Positions 38,847-46,015 of a DNA stretch of 53,320 nucleotides are shown here, in pieces; position 1 is the stretch's first letter, and each line of letters begins with the position of its first letter. The notes below the pieces were generated by a model that did not search any database, was not told where the DNA came from, and saw only the letters and a list, made by a program, of their open reading frames with translations. The stretch is from the NCBI GenBank assembly GCA_904395905.1, contig CAJFNZ010000103.1:1-53320 (forward strand), in the 5' to 3' direction. The DNA comes from an uncultured Oscillospiraceae bacterium (lineage in GTDB: Bacteria; Bacillota; Clostridia; Oscillospirales; Oscillospiraceae). A program made the position numbers and the translations under genes.

Positions 38847-38875
38847 ATAGTAACATTTTGTAACCCAAATGTCAA
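38847..38875 (-). promoter_or_regulatory. Promoter of the CHAP/SLH gene with GTTAC repeats
   Basis: On the minus strand a consensus TTGACA, a 17-base spacer and TGT-TACTAT. Four GTTAC words lie between the spacer and the start codon; the last is part of GTTACAAAC (38824-38832), identical to one in the leader of the 28,074 gene. Confidence 0.7.
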
Positions 38876-39011
38876 GGATTTTGTTTCCGATTTGTCATTC
38901 ATTCCGGGCAACGACAAGGTTTTGTTTCCCTTTCGTCCGATTTTGTAGTATACTGTACGAAAGACGCCGCCCCCGGGCGGGAAGACTGTCTGAAATTTGG
39001 GAGGAACCCCT

Positions 39012-39431
39012 TTGGAAAATTATTTTCACGTCCGCATGGACAAGCGGGCGGTCAACGCCGTCAGCGCCCTGGGCCTGGCCCACGTGGGCGACGGGGTGTT
39101 CGAGCTGCTGGTGCGCGTGCAGCTGTGCCACGGCGGGAAGCTGCTGCCGGCCGATTTGCACCGGGCCACGGTCCGGCGGGTCAGCGCCCCGGCCCAGGCC
39201 CGGCGGGCCGAGCGGATGCTGCCGCTGCTGACCGAGGAGGAACTGGCCTTTTTCAAGCGGGGCCGCAACGCCCACGCCCGCCACGGCGCGCCCAAGCACG
39301 CCAGCTGCGAGGAGTACGCCAAGGCCACGGGCCTGGAGACGCTCTTCGGCGCGCTGTACCTGCTGGGCCGGCGGGACCGCATCAACGAGCTGTTCGTGCA
39401 GACCATGGAGGAGGAAGACCATGCCTCTTGA
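39012..39431 (+). CDS. mrnC: Mini-ribonuclease III
   Basis: The protein is 139 aa from a TTG start seven bases after GGAGGAA; the ORF-track TTG is in front of the ribosome binding site. ALGLAHVGDGVFELLVR matches the single RNase III catalytic motif of the family, with Asp in GD and Glu in the helix. KHASCEEYAKATGLETLFGALYLLGR is the second conserved block with Glu and the dimer/active-site helix. The enzyme lacks a dsRNA-binding domain, as usual, and matures 23S rRNA ends. Its gene overlaps rqcH by 11 bases, so the two are coupled. Confidence 0.9.
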   Translation: MENYFHVRMDKRAVNAVSALGLAHVGDGVFELLVRVQLCHGGKLLPADLHRATVRRVSAPAQARRAERMLPLLTEEELAFFKRGRNAHARHGAPKHASCEEYAKATGLETLFGALYLLGRRDRINELFVQTMEEEDHAS

Positions 39432-41184
39432 CGCCGTATTTCTCTCGGCCCTGGCGGCGGAGCTGCGCGGCCGGGCCGTGGGCTGCCGGGTGGACCGGAT
39501 CCACCAGCCGGCCCGGGACGAGGTGGTCCTGCAGCTGCGGGGCCGGGAGGGGACGCTGCGGCTGCTGCTGTGCGCCAACCCCGGCCGCGCCCGGGCCCAC
39601 TTCACCGCCGAGCCCTATGAGAACCCCGCCCAGCCGCCGATGTTCTGTATGCTCCTGCGGAAGCACCTGGTGGGCGGCCGGGTGGCCGAGGTGGTCCAGA
39701 AGCCGCTGGAGCGGGTGCTGGAGCTCTCGTTCGACTGCACCGACGAGCTGGGCGAGCCGGTCCGGCGGCGCCTGGTTGCGGAGCTGATGGGCCGCAACTC
39801 CAACCTGATTCTCTGCGGCGGCGACGGGCGGATCCTCGACTGCCTGCGGCGGGTGGACTTCGAGATGTCCGAGAAGCGCCAGGTGCTGCCGGGGCTCTTC
39901 TACCAGGACCCGCCGGCCCAGCCGCGGCTGGACCCGACGAAGACGGACCGGGCGGCCCTGCGGGACCTCCTGGACCGGGTGGAGGGCCCAAAGCGGCTGG
40001 ACGGCTGGCTGCTGGACACCTTTGCGGCGCTGCCGCCCCTGATTTGCCGGGAGCTGTCGTACGGCTTTTCCGGCGACACCGAGGCGGACCTCGCCGCCTG
40101 CGGCCGCGACGCCCTGGCGGACTACCTGGCCGACGCCTTCTCCCGGCTGACGGCGGGGCCGTTCGAGCCGGTGCTGGTGCTGGTCAACGGCGCGCCCCGG
40201 GACTTCACGTACCGGCCCATCGCCCAGTACGGCGGCGAAACCCGGGTGTACCCCAGTTTTTCCGCGCTGCTGGACGCCTTTTACAGCCAGCGGGAGCGGA
40301 GCGAGCAGCTGCGCCAGAAGGGCCAGGCCATCCACCGGACGGTGGGGAACCTCCGGGACCGCACGGCCCGGAAGCTGGAGAACCAGCGGCGGGAGCTGGC
40401 CGCCACGCGGGACCGGGAGCGGCTGCGGCAGCTGGGGGACATCGTCACGGCCAACCTCCACGCCATCCGTCGGGGCCAGCCGCGGCTGACGGCCGTGGAC
40501 TTCTACGACCCGGAGATGGCGGAGATTGACATCCCCCTCTCCCCGCAGCTCTCCCCGCAGCAGAACGCGGCGAGGTTCTACAAGGACTACGCCAAGGCCA
40601 AGCACGCCGAGAAGGTCCTCACGGACCTGATTGCCAAGGGCGAGCAGGAGCTGGAGTACCTGAACAGCATCCTCGACGAGCTGAGCCGGGCCGAGAGCGA
40701 GAAGGACCTGACCGAGATCCGCGCCGAGCTGACCGAGGGGGGCTATCTCCGCGCCGCCGACCGGAAAAAGGTGCAGAAGACGATGCCCGCCCGCCCGATG
40801 GAGTTCCGCTCCGACGAGGGGTACGCCATCTACGTGGGGCGGAACAACCGCCAGAACGACCAGCTGACGCTGAAGACGGCCAACCGGTACGACCTGTGGC
40901 TCCACACCCAGAAGATCCACGGCAGCCACGTCATCATCGCCTGCGCCGGGCGGGAGGCGCCCGGGGAAATCACCGTCACCCAGGCGGCCATGCTGGCGGC
41001 CTGGTACTCCCAGGCCCGGGAGGGGCAGAACGTGCCCGTGGACATGACGGCCGTGCGCAACGTCCGCAAGCCGGCCGGCGGCAAGCCGGGCATGGTGATT
41101 TATGACCACTACAACACCGTCTACGTGACGCCGGACGCGGACCTGTGCCAGCGGCTCCGGGTCCGGGAAGGAGGCCGCCCATGA
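39421..41184 (+). CDS. rqcH: Ribosome quality control protein RqcH (NFACT family)
   Basis: The protein is 587 aa. The N-terminal NFACT-N domain has PLDAVFLSALAAELRGRAVGCRVDRIHQP and PPMFCMLLRKHLVGGRV. A coiled-coil region spans about 280-420. The NFACT-R domain (about 460-560) has YVGRNNRQNDQLTLKTANRYDLWLHTQKIHGSHVII. RqcH binds split 50S subunits that carry stuck nascent chains and directs addition of alanine tails for degradation. It is in an operon with mrnC and a small zinc-site protein. Older annotations call it fibronectin-binding protein. Confidence 0.93.
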   Translation: MPLDAVFLSALAAELRGRAVGCRVDRIHQPARDEVVLQLRGREGTLRLLLCANPGRARAHFTAEPYENPAQPPMFCMLLRKHLVGGRVAEVVQKPLERVLELSFDCTDELGEPVRRRLVAELMGRNSNLILCGGDGRILDCLRRVDFEMSEKRQVLPGLFYQDPPAQPRLDPTKTDRAALRDLLDRVEGPKRLDGWLLDTFAALPPLICRELSYGFSGDTEADLAACGRDALADYLADAFSRLTAGPFEPVLVLVNGAPRDFTYRPIAQYGGETRVYPSFSALLDAFYSQRERSEQLRQKGQAIHRTVGNLRDRTARKLENQRRELAATRDRERLRQLGDIVTANLHAIRRGQPRLTAVDFYDPEMAEIDIPLSPQLSPQQNAARFYKDYAKAKHAEKVLTDLIAKGEQELEYLNSILDELSRAESEKDLTEIRAELTEGGYLRAADRKKVQKTMPARPMEFRSDEGYAIYVGRNNRQNDQLTLKTANRYDLWLHTQKIHGSHVIIACAGREAPGEITVTQAAMLAAWYSQAREGQNVPVDMTAVRNVRKPAGGKPGMVIYDHYNTVYVTPDADLCQRLRVREGGRP

Positions 41185-41462
41185 GCGAGCACTGGCGCGG
41201 GAAGCATTACAGCTTCTTTCAGAACACCGCCTGCGAGTATTTTCCCTGCCACAAGACCGACCGGCCCGAGGACTTCAACTGCCTCTTCTGTTACTGCCCG
41301 CTCTACGCGCTGGGGGAGGCGTGCGGCGGAAATTTCCGGTACAACGAAAAGGGGTACAAGGACTGCACCCACTGCCGCATCCCGCACGAGCGGGAGAATT
41401 TCGGCTACATCGTCGGCCGCTTTGAGGAAGTGGCCCGCCTGGCCCGGCGGCGGGAGGAGTAG
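41181..41462 (+). CDS. Cysteine-rich small-domain protein (zinc-site)
   Basis: The protein is 93 aa. The ATG overlaps the rqcH stop in ATGA and follows GGAGGCCGCCC. FFQNTACEYFPCH, FNCLFCYCPLY, CGGNF and KDCTHCRIPHERENFGYIV are the family pattern with about nine Cys and two His, able to bind one or more metal ions. The family (PF04071 type) is uncharacterised and sometimes sits in cobamide gene clusters. Coupling with rqcH suggests shared expression rather than a cobamide role here. Confidence 0.85.
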   Translation: MSEHWRGKHYSFFQNTACEYFPCHKTDRPEDFNCLFCYCPLYALGEACGGNFRYNEKGYKDCTHCRIPHERENFGYIVGRFEEVARLARRREE

Positions 41463-41522
41463 GCGGGGCGTATAATTTTGCCGGCCCTTCGCTACAATAC
41501 TCCCGAGAGGAGGGCGAAGGCC

Positions 41523-41678
41523 ATGAAGAAGAAACCCCACAAGCTGCCCTGCGAGCTGCACGACCCGGCGCCGAACACGCCGGTCTGCGGGCAGGCGCTG
41601 GACCTGTCGGACGCGCCGGCCCAGGCGGGCGACAGCCTGCTGCCCCAGCCGGAGCAGGGGCCCGAGGCGTCGCTGTGA
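41523..41678 (+). CDS. Small 51-aa protein of unknown function
   Basis: The ATG follows GAGGAGGGCGAAGGCC, a strong ribosome binding site. The product is 51 aa: a Lys-rich start (MKKKPHKLPCELHD) and an acidic, Pro/Gln-rich rest. There is no signal or membrane segment. Two -10-like sequences lie upstream (TATAAT 41471, TACAAT 41493). Two Cys (about residues 10 and 20) may be functional. I do not recognise a family. Confidence 0.5.
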   Translation: MKKKPHKLPCELHDPAPNTPVCGQALDLSDAPAQAGDSLLPQPEQGPEASL

Positions 41679-41751
41679 CCGCGGCGCGGCCCGGCGCATA
41701 GACTGGATTGGAGCCGCGGCTCCCATTCTCAAAGACCGGGAGGGAGCGTCC

Positions 41752-41853
41752 ATGTGTCGTCAGAACGGCTGGCCCTTCGTGTGGGGCGGCATCGGCATCA
41801 CCGGTGGCTGGAATACCGGCTGCTGCCGCCGTCGCCGCTGCGGAGGCCGTTAA
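41752..41853 (+). CDS. Very small Cys/Arg/Gly-rich protein (33 aa)
   Basis: The ORF is too short for the ORF track. The ATG lies six bases after CGGGAGGGA, a strong site. The product starts MCRQNGWPFVWGGIGITGG and ends with a CC-Arg4-C-Gly2 cluster. A short Gly/Trp/Ile-rich hydrophobic stretch is followed by the basic tail. A GC hairpin (41860-41879) and a terminator follow. It is probably expressed; function is unknown (small membrane peptide, toxin or zinc-binding peptide are all open). Confidence 0.4.
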   Translation: MCRQNGWPFVWGGIGITGGWNTGCCRRRRCGGR

Positions 41854-41915
41854 AACGCCCGGGCGGCTGCGGCCGCCCGTACATCCGGACGCCCCCGAAG
41901 GTCCCCGCAACGCGC

Positions 41916-41943
41916 GCGCCCGCCTGGTGCTCCAGGCGGGCGC
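41916..41943. terminator. Terminator between small ORFs and anti-sigma gene
   Basis: GCGCCCGCCTGG-TGCT-CCAGGCGGGCGC is a perfect 12-bp stem followed by AGTGTTTTG on the plus strand. Genes converge here. Confidence 0.7.
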
Positions 41944-41969
41944 AGTGTTTTGCGGCGGTGCCGCGCGGG

Positions 41970-42542
41970 TCACGGGATATCGCCCTCGGAGATGGGAATC
42001 AGCGCCTGTAGCAGCTCGTCCCCGGAGACGCCCAGCTGCGCCTCGTCGCCGGCGAACGGGATCTGCAGCCAGTACCGCTGGTCCACCTCGTAGACGTACA
42101 CGTAGAGGCCGGAGCCGATGTCCTGGGTGTCCCCCAGGCGGGTGAGCACCTCCTCGCGCGTCATGGCCGGCGTCAACGCTCGGACCTGGGCGGACGTCAC
42201 CTGGGCCGGCGTTTCGGCGCCCGGCCGCCGGGCGAGGAGCGCCTCGGTCAGCGGGCTGCTTTCACCCGCGTCCATCGTTTGGGCGGCCTCCTTGATTTCC
42301 CGGCGGGAGTAGTCGCGGAACGCCGCGACGGGGATGCCGAGGGATTGGAGATACGCCGCTGCGGCGTGATACTCGATGGCGTCTATGGCGAACGCGGTCA
42401 GCGGCACGGCCAGCAGCAGGCACGCGCAGGCGGCAATCAGCGGCAGGAACCGTCTCCTGCGCCGCTTCCGATAGCGAAGGGCCTCGTCGATGTAGCGGCT
42501 GTCCAATTCGCCCAGGGCGTCGGAGAGCTGTTGCTCGGTCAT
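41970..42542 (-). CDS. Membrane-bound anti-sigma factor-like protein
   Basis: The protein is 190 aa. A short cytoplasmic N-terminus (MTEQQLSDALGELDSRYIDEALRYRKRRRRR) is followed by one membrane segment (about 32-52) and an extracytoplasmic domain of about 135 aa. The gene overlaps the sigma gene in ATGA, the classic arrangement of ECF sigma/anti-sigma pairs. It likely holds the sigma factor at the membrane until an envelope signal arrives. The N-terminus lacks the HxxxCxxC zinc motif, so it is not a ZAS-type anti-sigma. Confidence 0.72.
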   Translation of the reverse strand: MTEQQLSDALGELDSRYIDEALRYRKRRRRRFLPLIAACACLLLAVPLTAFAIDAIEYHAAAAYLQSLGIPVAAFRDYSRREIKEAAQTMDAGESSPLTEALLARRPGAETPAQVTSAQVRALTPAMTREEVLTRLGDTQDIGSGLYVYVYEVDQRYWLQIPFAGDEAQLGVSGDELLQALIPISEGDIP

Positions 42543-43096
42543 ATTGACACCTCCTGTTCCGTCAGGTATTGTTTCAGCTGTTTGCGGATGCGCGTCAGCC
42601 GGACGGAGACCGTCTTCTCCGGGAGCCCCACCAGCGCGGCGATGGCCCGGTAGCTGTCGGAAAACCAGTGGCGGCGCAGGAAGATGACGCGGTTTTCCGT
42701 GGTCAGCGTGTCCAGAAAGTCCTCCAGGGCGCGGGTCAGCGCGCCAGCCTCCAGGGCACCCTCCACCGTGTTCCGGTCCGGGATGCAGGCTGCAAGCTCC
42801 TCCAGGGCGACGGTGTACTGGCTGCCTCGCTTGGCGGCCTCAATCCTCCGGTAGCGTTTCAACGAGACGTTCCGGACGATTTTCACGAGATAGGACAGCA
42901 GGGGGGCCGGCCGCGCCGGGGGGATGGCGTTCCACGCGCCCAGGTAGGCGTCGTTGACGCACTCCTCCGCGTCCTGCCGGTTGTTCACGATGTTGTACGA
43001 GAGGGTGCGGCAGAGCGCCCCGTACTGGCGGTCCAGCTCCCGGATGCCCTGCTCGGACCGCTGAAAGAACAGGTCTAAAATCGCTTCGTCGTCCAT
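42539..43096 (-). CDS. ECF-type RNA polymerase sigma factor
   Basis: The protein is 185 aa. Region 2 is NNRQDAEECVNDAYLGAWNAIPPARPAPLLSYLVKIVRNVSLKRYR. Region 4 is TENRVIFLRRHWFSDSYRAIAALVGLPEKTVSVRLTRIRKQLKQYL with the recognition HTH. There is no region 1 or 3. It directs RNA polymerase to stress or envelope promoters and probably to its own, where a 9-bp direct repeat is seen upstream. It is cotranscribed with the anti-sigma gene. Confidence 0.9.
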   Translation of the reverse strand: MDDEAILDLFFQRSEQGIRELDRQYGALCRTLSYNIVNNRQDAEECVNDAYLGAWNAIPPARPAPLLSYLVKIVRNVSLKRYRRIEAAKRGSQYTVALEELAACIPDRNTVEGALEAGALTRALEDFLDTLTTENRVIFLRRHWFSDSYRAIAALVGLPEKTVSVRLTRIRKQLKQYLTEQEVSI

Positions 43097-43126
43097 CTGT
43101 TCGCCCCCCTTTCTGTCCTCATCCCT

Positions 43127-43156
43127 ATACTACGCTTTTATCGGCAAATACTACGC
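43127..43156 (-). promoter_or_regulatory. Direct repeat upstream of the ECF sigma gene
   Basis: On the minus strand GCGTAGTAT occurs twice (43148-43156 and 43127-43135), 21 bases apart. The downstream copy ends 30 bases before the sigma start. The spacing of two helix turns fits an autoregulatory site or the two elements of an ECF-type promoter. Confidence 0.4.
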
Positions 43157-43185
43157 CGCCGCACCATATTTTTGGTGGATGTCCG

Positions 43186-43228
43186 CGCGAAAACAAATCG
43201 CCGCCCCGGGCGGATGCTCGGGGCGGCG
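43186..43228 (-). terminator. Terminator of the foldase-lipid kinase operon
   Basis: CGCCGCCCCG and CGGGGCGGCG form a perfect 10-bp stem. On the minus strand it is followed by ATTTGTTTTC. It lies 18 bases after the lipid kinase stop. Confidence 0.85.
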
Positions 43229-43246
43229 CAGGCTGCGGGGACGGAT

Positions 43247-44176
43247 TCAGGTGTCCGCGTCGCCGAGGGCCGGGACGCCGGCGTCGGCGGGGACCATGAT
43301 GCGCAGGGCCTGGCGGTGGTTGTGGATCTCCGCCCGGCGGAGGCTGCCGCCGAACTCGCCGTCCAGCGTCCACGGCACGTCCTGCTCGAAGTAGAAGTCG
43401 ATGTGCCCGGTCTTCAGGGAGTAGAAGTACTCCTCCCGGGTGAAATCCTGCTTGAGGATGGCGGCGGCCACGTTGTTCAGGTCCAGCAGGCTCCGGATGT
43501 CCCGGACGAGGATGACCTCCGAGAGGCCGTCGGTCAGCGAGATCTCCAGGTCCCGCTTGGCCTTGAAGCCGCCGACGCTGGTGGTGCTGCCCACCAGGCC
43601 GAGAATCACGCGGTCCTCGATGACCCGGTCGGCGGTGACGGCCCGGACGGGGATGGGCCGGATCTCCCCCAGGGCCTGGACGCCGCGGAGCAGATAGGCC
43701 ATCCGGCCGAGGATCCGCTTGTCGTTCTGGGCCGTGCGGTACGCCACGCCCGTGAAGGCCCCGAAGGCCGCCACATAGGCGAACCACCGGTCGTTGAAGC
43801 TGCCCAGGTCGATGCGGGCCTCCCGGCCGCCCACGACGATGGCCGCCGCCTCCAGGCAGTCCTTGGGCAGGCGCAGCGTGGAGGCCACGTCGTTGACCGT
43901 GCCGCCGGGCAGGTACCCCAGGGGCGGCGGGTCCTCCAGGCACATCAGGCCGGAGACGGCCTCGTTGAGCGTGCCGTCGCCGCCGGCCGCCACAATCATG
44001 TCGTACTGCCCGCCGTCGGTGCGGATGACGTCGGGGATCTCCCGGGCCCGGGAGGTGGGATGGACGGTCACGTCGTAGCCGCCCAGGGTGAAGATCCGCA
44101 GGACGTCCATCAGATGCGTGCGGATTTCCGCGTGGCCGGCGTTGGGGTTGACGAAGAAGAGCATCCGCTTCTGCAT
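43247..44176 (-). CDS. Diacylglycerol/lipid kinase family protein (DagK/YegS type)
   Basis: The protein is 309 aa. FFVNPNAGHAE is the N-terminal motif. VAAGGDGTLNEAVSG is the nucleotide-binding GGDG loop. LGYLPGGTVNDVASTLRLP follows. GSTTSVGGFKAKRDLEISLTDGLSEVILV and the C-terminal beta sandwich with FEQDVPWTLDGE complete the fold. The family phosphorylates diacylglycerol or related lipids at the membrane; diacylglycerol kinase activity recycles lipid from lipoteichoic acid synthesis. The gene is 25 bases after the zinc-ribbon foldase gene with GGAGGATG before the ATG. Confidence 0.9.
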   Translation of the reverse strand: MQKRMLFFVNPNAGHAEIRTHLMDVLRIFTLGGYDVTVHPTSRAREIPDVIRTDGGQYDMIVAAGGDGTLNEAVSGLMCLEDPPPLGYLPGGTVNDVASTLRLPKDCLEAAAIVVGGREARIDLGSFNDRWFAYVAAFGAFTGVAYRTAQNDKRILGRMAYLLRGVQALGEIRPIPVRAVTADRVIEDRVILGLVGSTTSVGGFKAKRDLEISLTDGLSEVILVRDIRSLLDLNNVAAAILKQDFTREEYFYSLKTGHIDFYFEQDVPWTLDGEFGGSLRRAEIHNHRQALRIMVPADAGVPALGDADT

Positions 44177-44201
44177 GGGGCATCCTCCTTCCCGTCAGCC
44201 G

Positions 44202-45941
44202 TCACTGGACGGTCTCGGGGAGGACCACCACGGAGTAATCCACGGTGATGGGCGTTCCGTCCAGGATGCCGTTCAGAAGCGCCTCCTGCCGGGCGGACAC
44301 ATAGTCCTGCTCGGCCAGGCTGCGGGCGTAGTTGTAGTCCCGCGTGGCGGAGAAATACATGATGTGGTAGCCGTAGGGGCTCTCGACGATGCCGTGGTCG
44401 CCGGGCTGGCGGCTCTCGTCGAAGCACCAGTCGTTGAAGGTCTCCACCATCTGGCCGGGACGGATCTCCTCAATCAGGCCGCCGTTGGAGGCCGAGCCGT
44501 CCTCGCTGTACTCCCGGGCCAGCTCGGCGAAGCTCTCCTCCGTGGCCTCGCCGGACTGCCAGATGTCGTAGATCTCCTCGGCCTTGACCCGGGCGTCGGT
44601 CCAGTTCTGCTCGGTCAGCACGGGGTTGCCGTTCTCGTCCAGCTCGGCGTCCTCGTCGGCCTGGGGCATAATCAGGATGTGGCGGACGTCCACCAGGTTG
44701 GGGTCGTCCACGGCGGCGCCCTGGGCGGCATAGTCGCCGGCGTGGTCCGCCAGATAGGATTCCACGTCCTCGTCGGTGTACTCGATGCTGCCGAACAGCT
44801 GGCTCAGGTAGCCGGAGGCCCGCATCAGGCCCTCGCCGAAGGCCATGTAGTCCTCCAGCGTCACGTGGGGGCCGTAGACCGTCTGGACGTATTCGTCCAC
44901 GGTGTAGCCGTTGGCCTCGGCCTCCTGCTCCATGCCGCTGCGGAGGGTCTCCAGATACGCCGTCGTGGCCTCGTCCAGCTGGTAGCCGGCCTCGTCGGCG
45001 TCGCGGCCGACGGCCGCCACCTGCCAGAAGGTCCGCACGGCCTCCTGGAGGAAGAAGTCCTCCCAGGTCTGGGTCTCGCTGTACATCTGCTCCGAGAGGG
45101 GCTGGGAGCTGTCCAGGCCGAAGAAGGCGGCGTAGGAGCCGTAGGTGTTCAAAAAGCTGAAATACTGCTGCCAGAAGTAGAACGACAGCTGGCCGTTGGT
45201 CAGCTCCTGATCGCCGCAGGTGGCCACGACCGCGGCAACCTCCTCGGCCGTCACCTCTTCGGCGGGCTTGGCGTAGGCGTGGGCGACGAAGGCGCCGCTC
45301 TCGTCCACGTGGAGGACGGCCACCGGGTCGTCCTCCGGCGCTTCCGTCTCGCTGTCGCCGGCCGGGTCCGAGGCGGTGTCGCCGGGTTCCTGGACGTCGG
45401 TTTCGTCGTCGGTGCTGCTGAGCGCGGTGTCGGCGGTGTCCGCGCCGTCTCCGGCGTCGCTGCGGCCGCCCAGCAGGGCCACGCAGGCGAGCACCAGCAC
45501 GGCTACGGCCGCCAGGGCCGCGACCAGGAACACGACCGGGCGGGTGCGGCGCTTTTCCCGGGGCGCCTCGGCCGGCGCGGCGGCCTCCGGCGGCGGGGGA
45601 GCGGGCGTGTCCGGGCTGCCGTCCGGCGTGTCAGAGGCCTCGGGGGCCGGAGCTTCCGCCTCCGCGGGGGCGGGCTCGTCCGGATCCGAAGCGGGGGCCT
45701 CCGGAGCGGGCTCGTCCGTGCTCGGGGCGGGTTCCGATGCGTCGGCGGCGGGCGCGGGGGAGTCCGGGGCGGGGGCTTCCGGCTCCGGAGCGGCGCTCGG
45801 CGGTTCCGGCGCGGCGTCCGCCGGGCTCGGGGCCGCGGGGGCTGCCGGCTGCGGATGTTCGTCCGGATCCCTGGGGGCGCCGCACAGGGGGCACACGGCC
45901 ATGTCGTCCTCCAGATGGGCGCCGCAGAGTTTGCAGGTCAT
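44202..45941 (-). CDS. Zinc-ribbon/membrane-anchored PpiC-type peptidyl-prolyl isomerase
   Basis: The protein is 579 aa. Cys3, Cys6, Cys17 and Cys20 form a cytoplasmic zinc ribbon. A Pro/Ala/Glu-rich segment (about 30-130) leads to one membrane helix (about 135-158, VVFLVAALAAVAVLVLACVALL). The outside part has an SurA_N/PrsA-like helical domain and a PpiC domain: DVRHILIMPQ, FAELAREYSEDGSASNGGLIEEIRPGQMVETF and SPYGYHIMYF. It should fold secreted proteins at the outer face. The zinc ribbon fused to an extracellular isomerase is unusual. Its own promoter overlaps the end of the next foldase gene. Confidence 0.85.
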   Translation of the reverse strand: MTCKLCGAHLEDDMAVCPLCGAPRDPDEHPQPAAPAAPSPADAAPEPPSAAPEPEAPAPDSPAPAADASEPAPSTDEPAPEAPASDPDEPAPAEAEAPAPEASDTPDGSPDTPAPPPPEAAAPAEAPREKRRTRPVVFLVAALAAVAVLVLACVALLGGRSDAGDGADTADTALSSTDDETDVQEPGDTASDPAGDSETEAPEDDPVAVLHVDESGAFVAHAYAKPAEEVTAEEVAAVVATCGDQELTNGQLSFYFWQQYFSFLNTYGSYAAFFGLDSSQPLSEQMYSETQTWEDFFLQEAVRTFWQVAAVGRDADEAGYQLDEATTAYLETLRSGMEQEAEANGYTVDEYVQTVYGPHVTLEDYMAFGEGLMRASGYLSQLFGSIEYTDEDVESYLADHAGDYAAQGAAVDDPNLVDVRHILIMPQADEDAELDENGNPVLTEQNWTDARVKAEEIYDIWQSGEATEESFAELAREYSEDGSASNGGLIEEIRPGQMVETFNDWCFDESRQPGDHGIVESPYGYHIMYFSATRDYNYARSLAEQDYVSARQEALLNGILDGTPITVDYSVVVLPETVQ

Positions 45942-45986
45942 GGGCTGTCACCTTCACTTTCCGCCGCGTGGGCGGTATTTTTGCAT

Positions 45987-46015
45987 ATAGTACCACAAGG
46001 GAGGCCGGGTTTCAA
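45987..46015 (-). promoter_or_regulatory. Promoter of the zinc-ribbon foldase-lipid kinase operon
   Basis: On the minus strand TTGAAA, 17-base spacer and TGG-TACTAT (extended -10). The -35 overlaps the stop codon of the upstream foldase gene. Confidence 0.65.
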
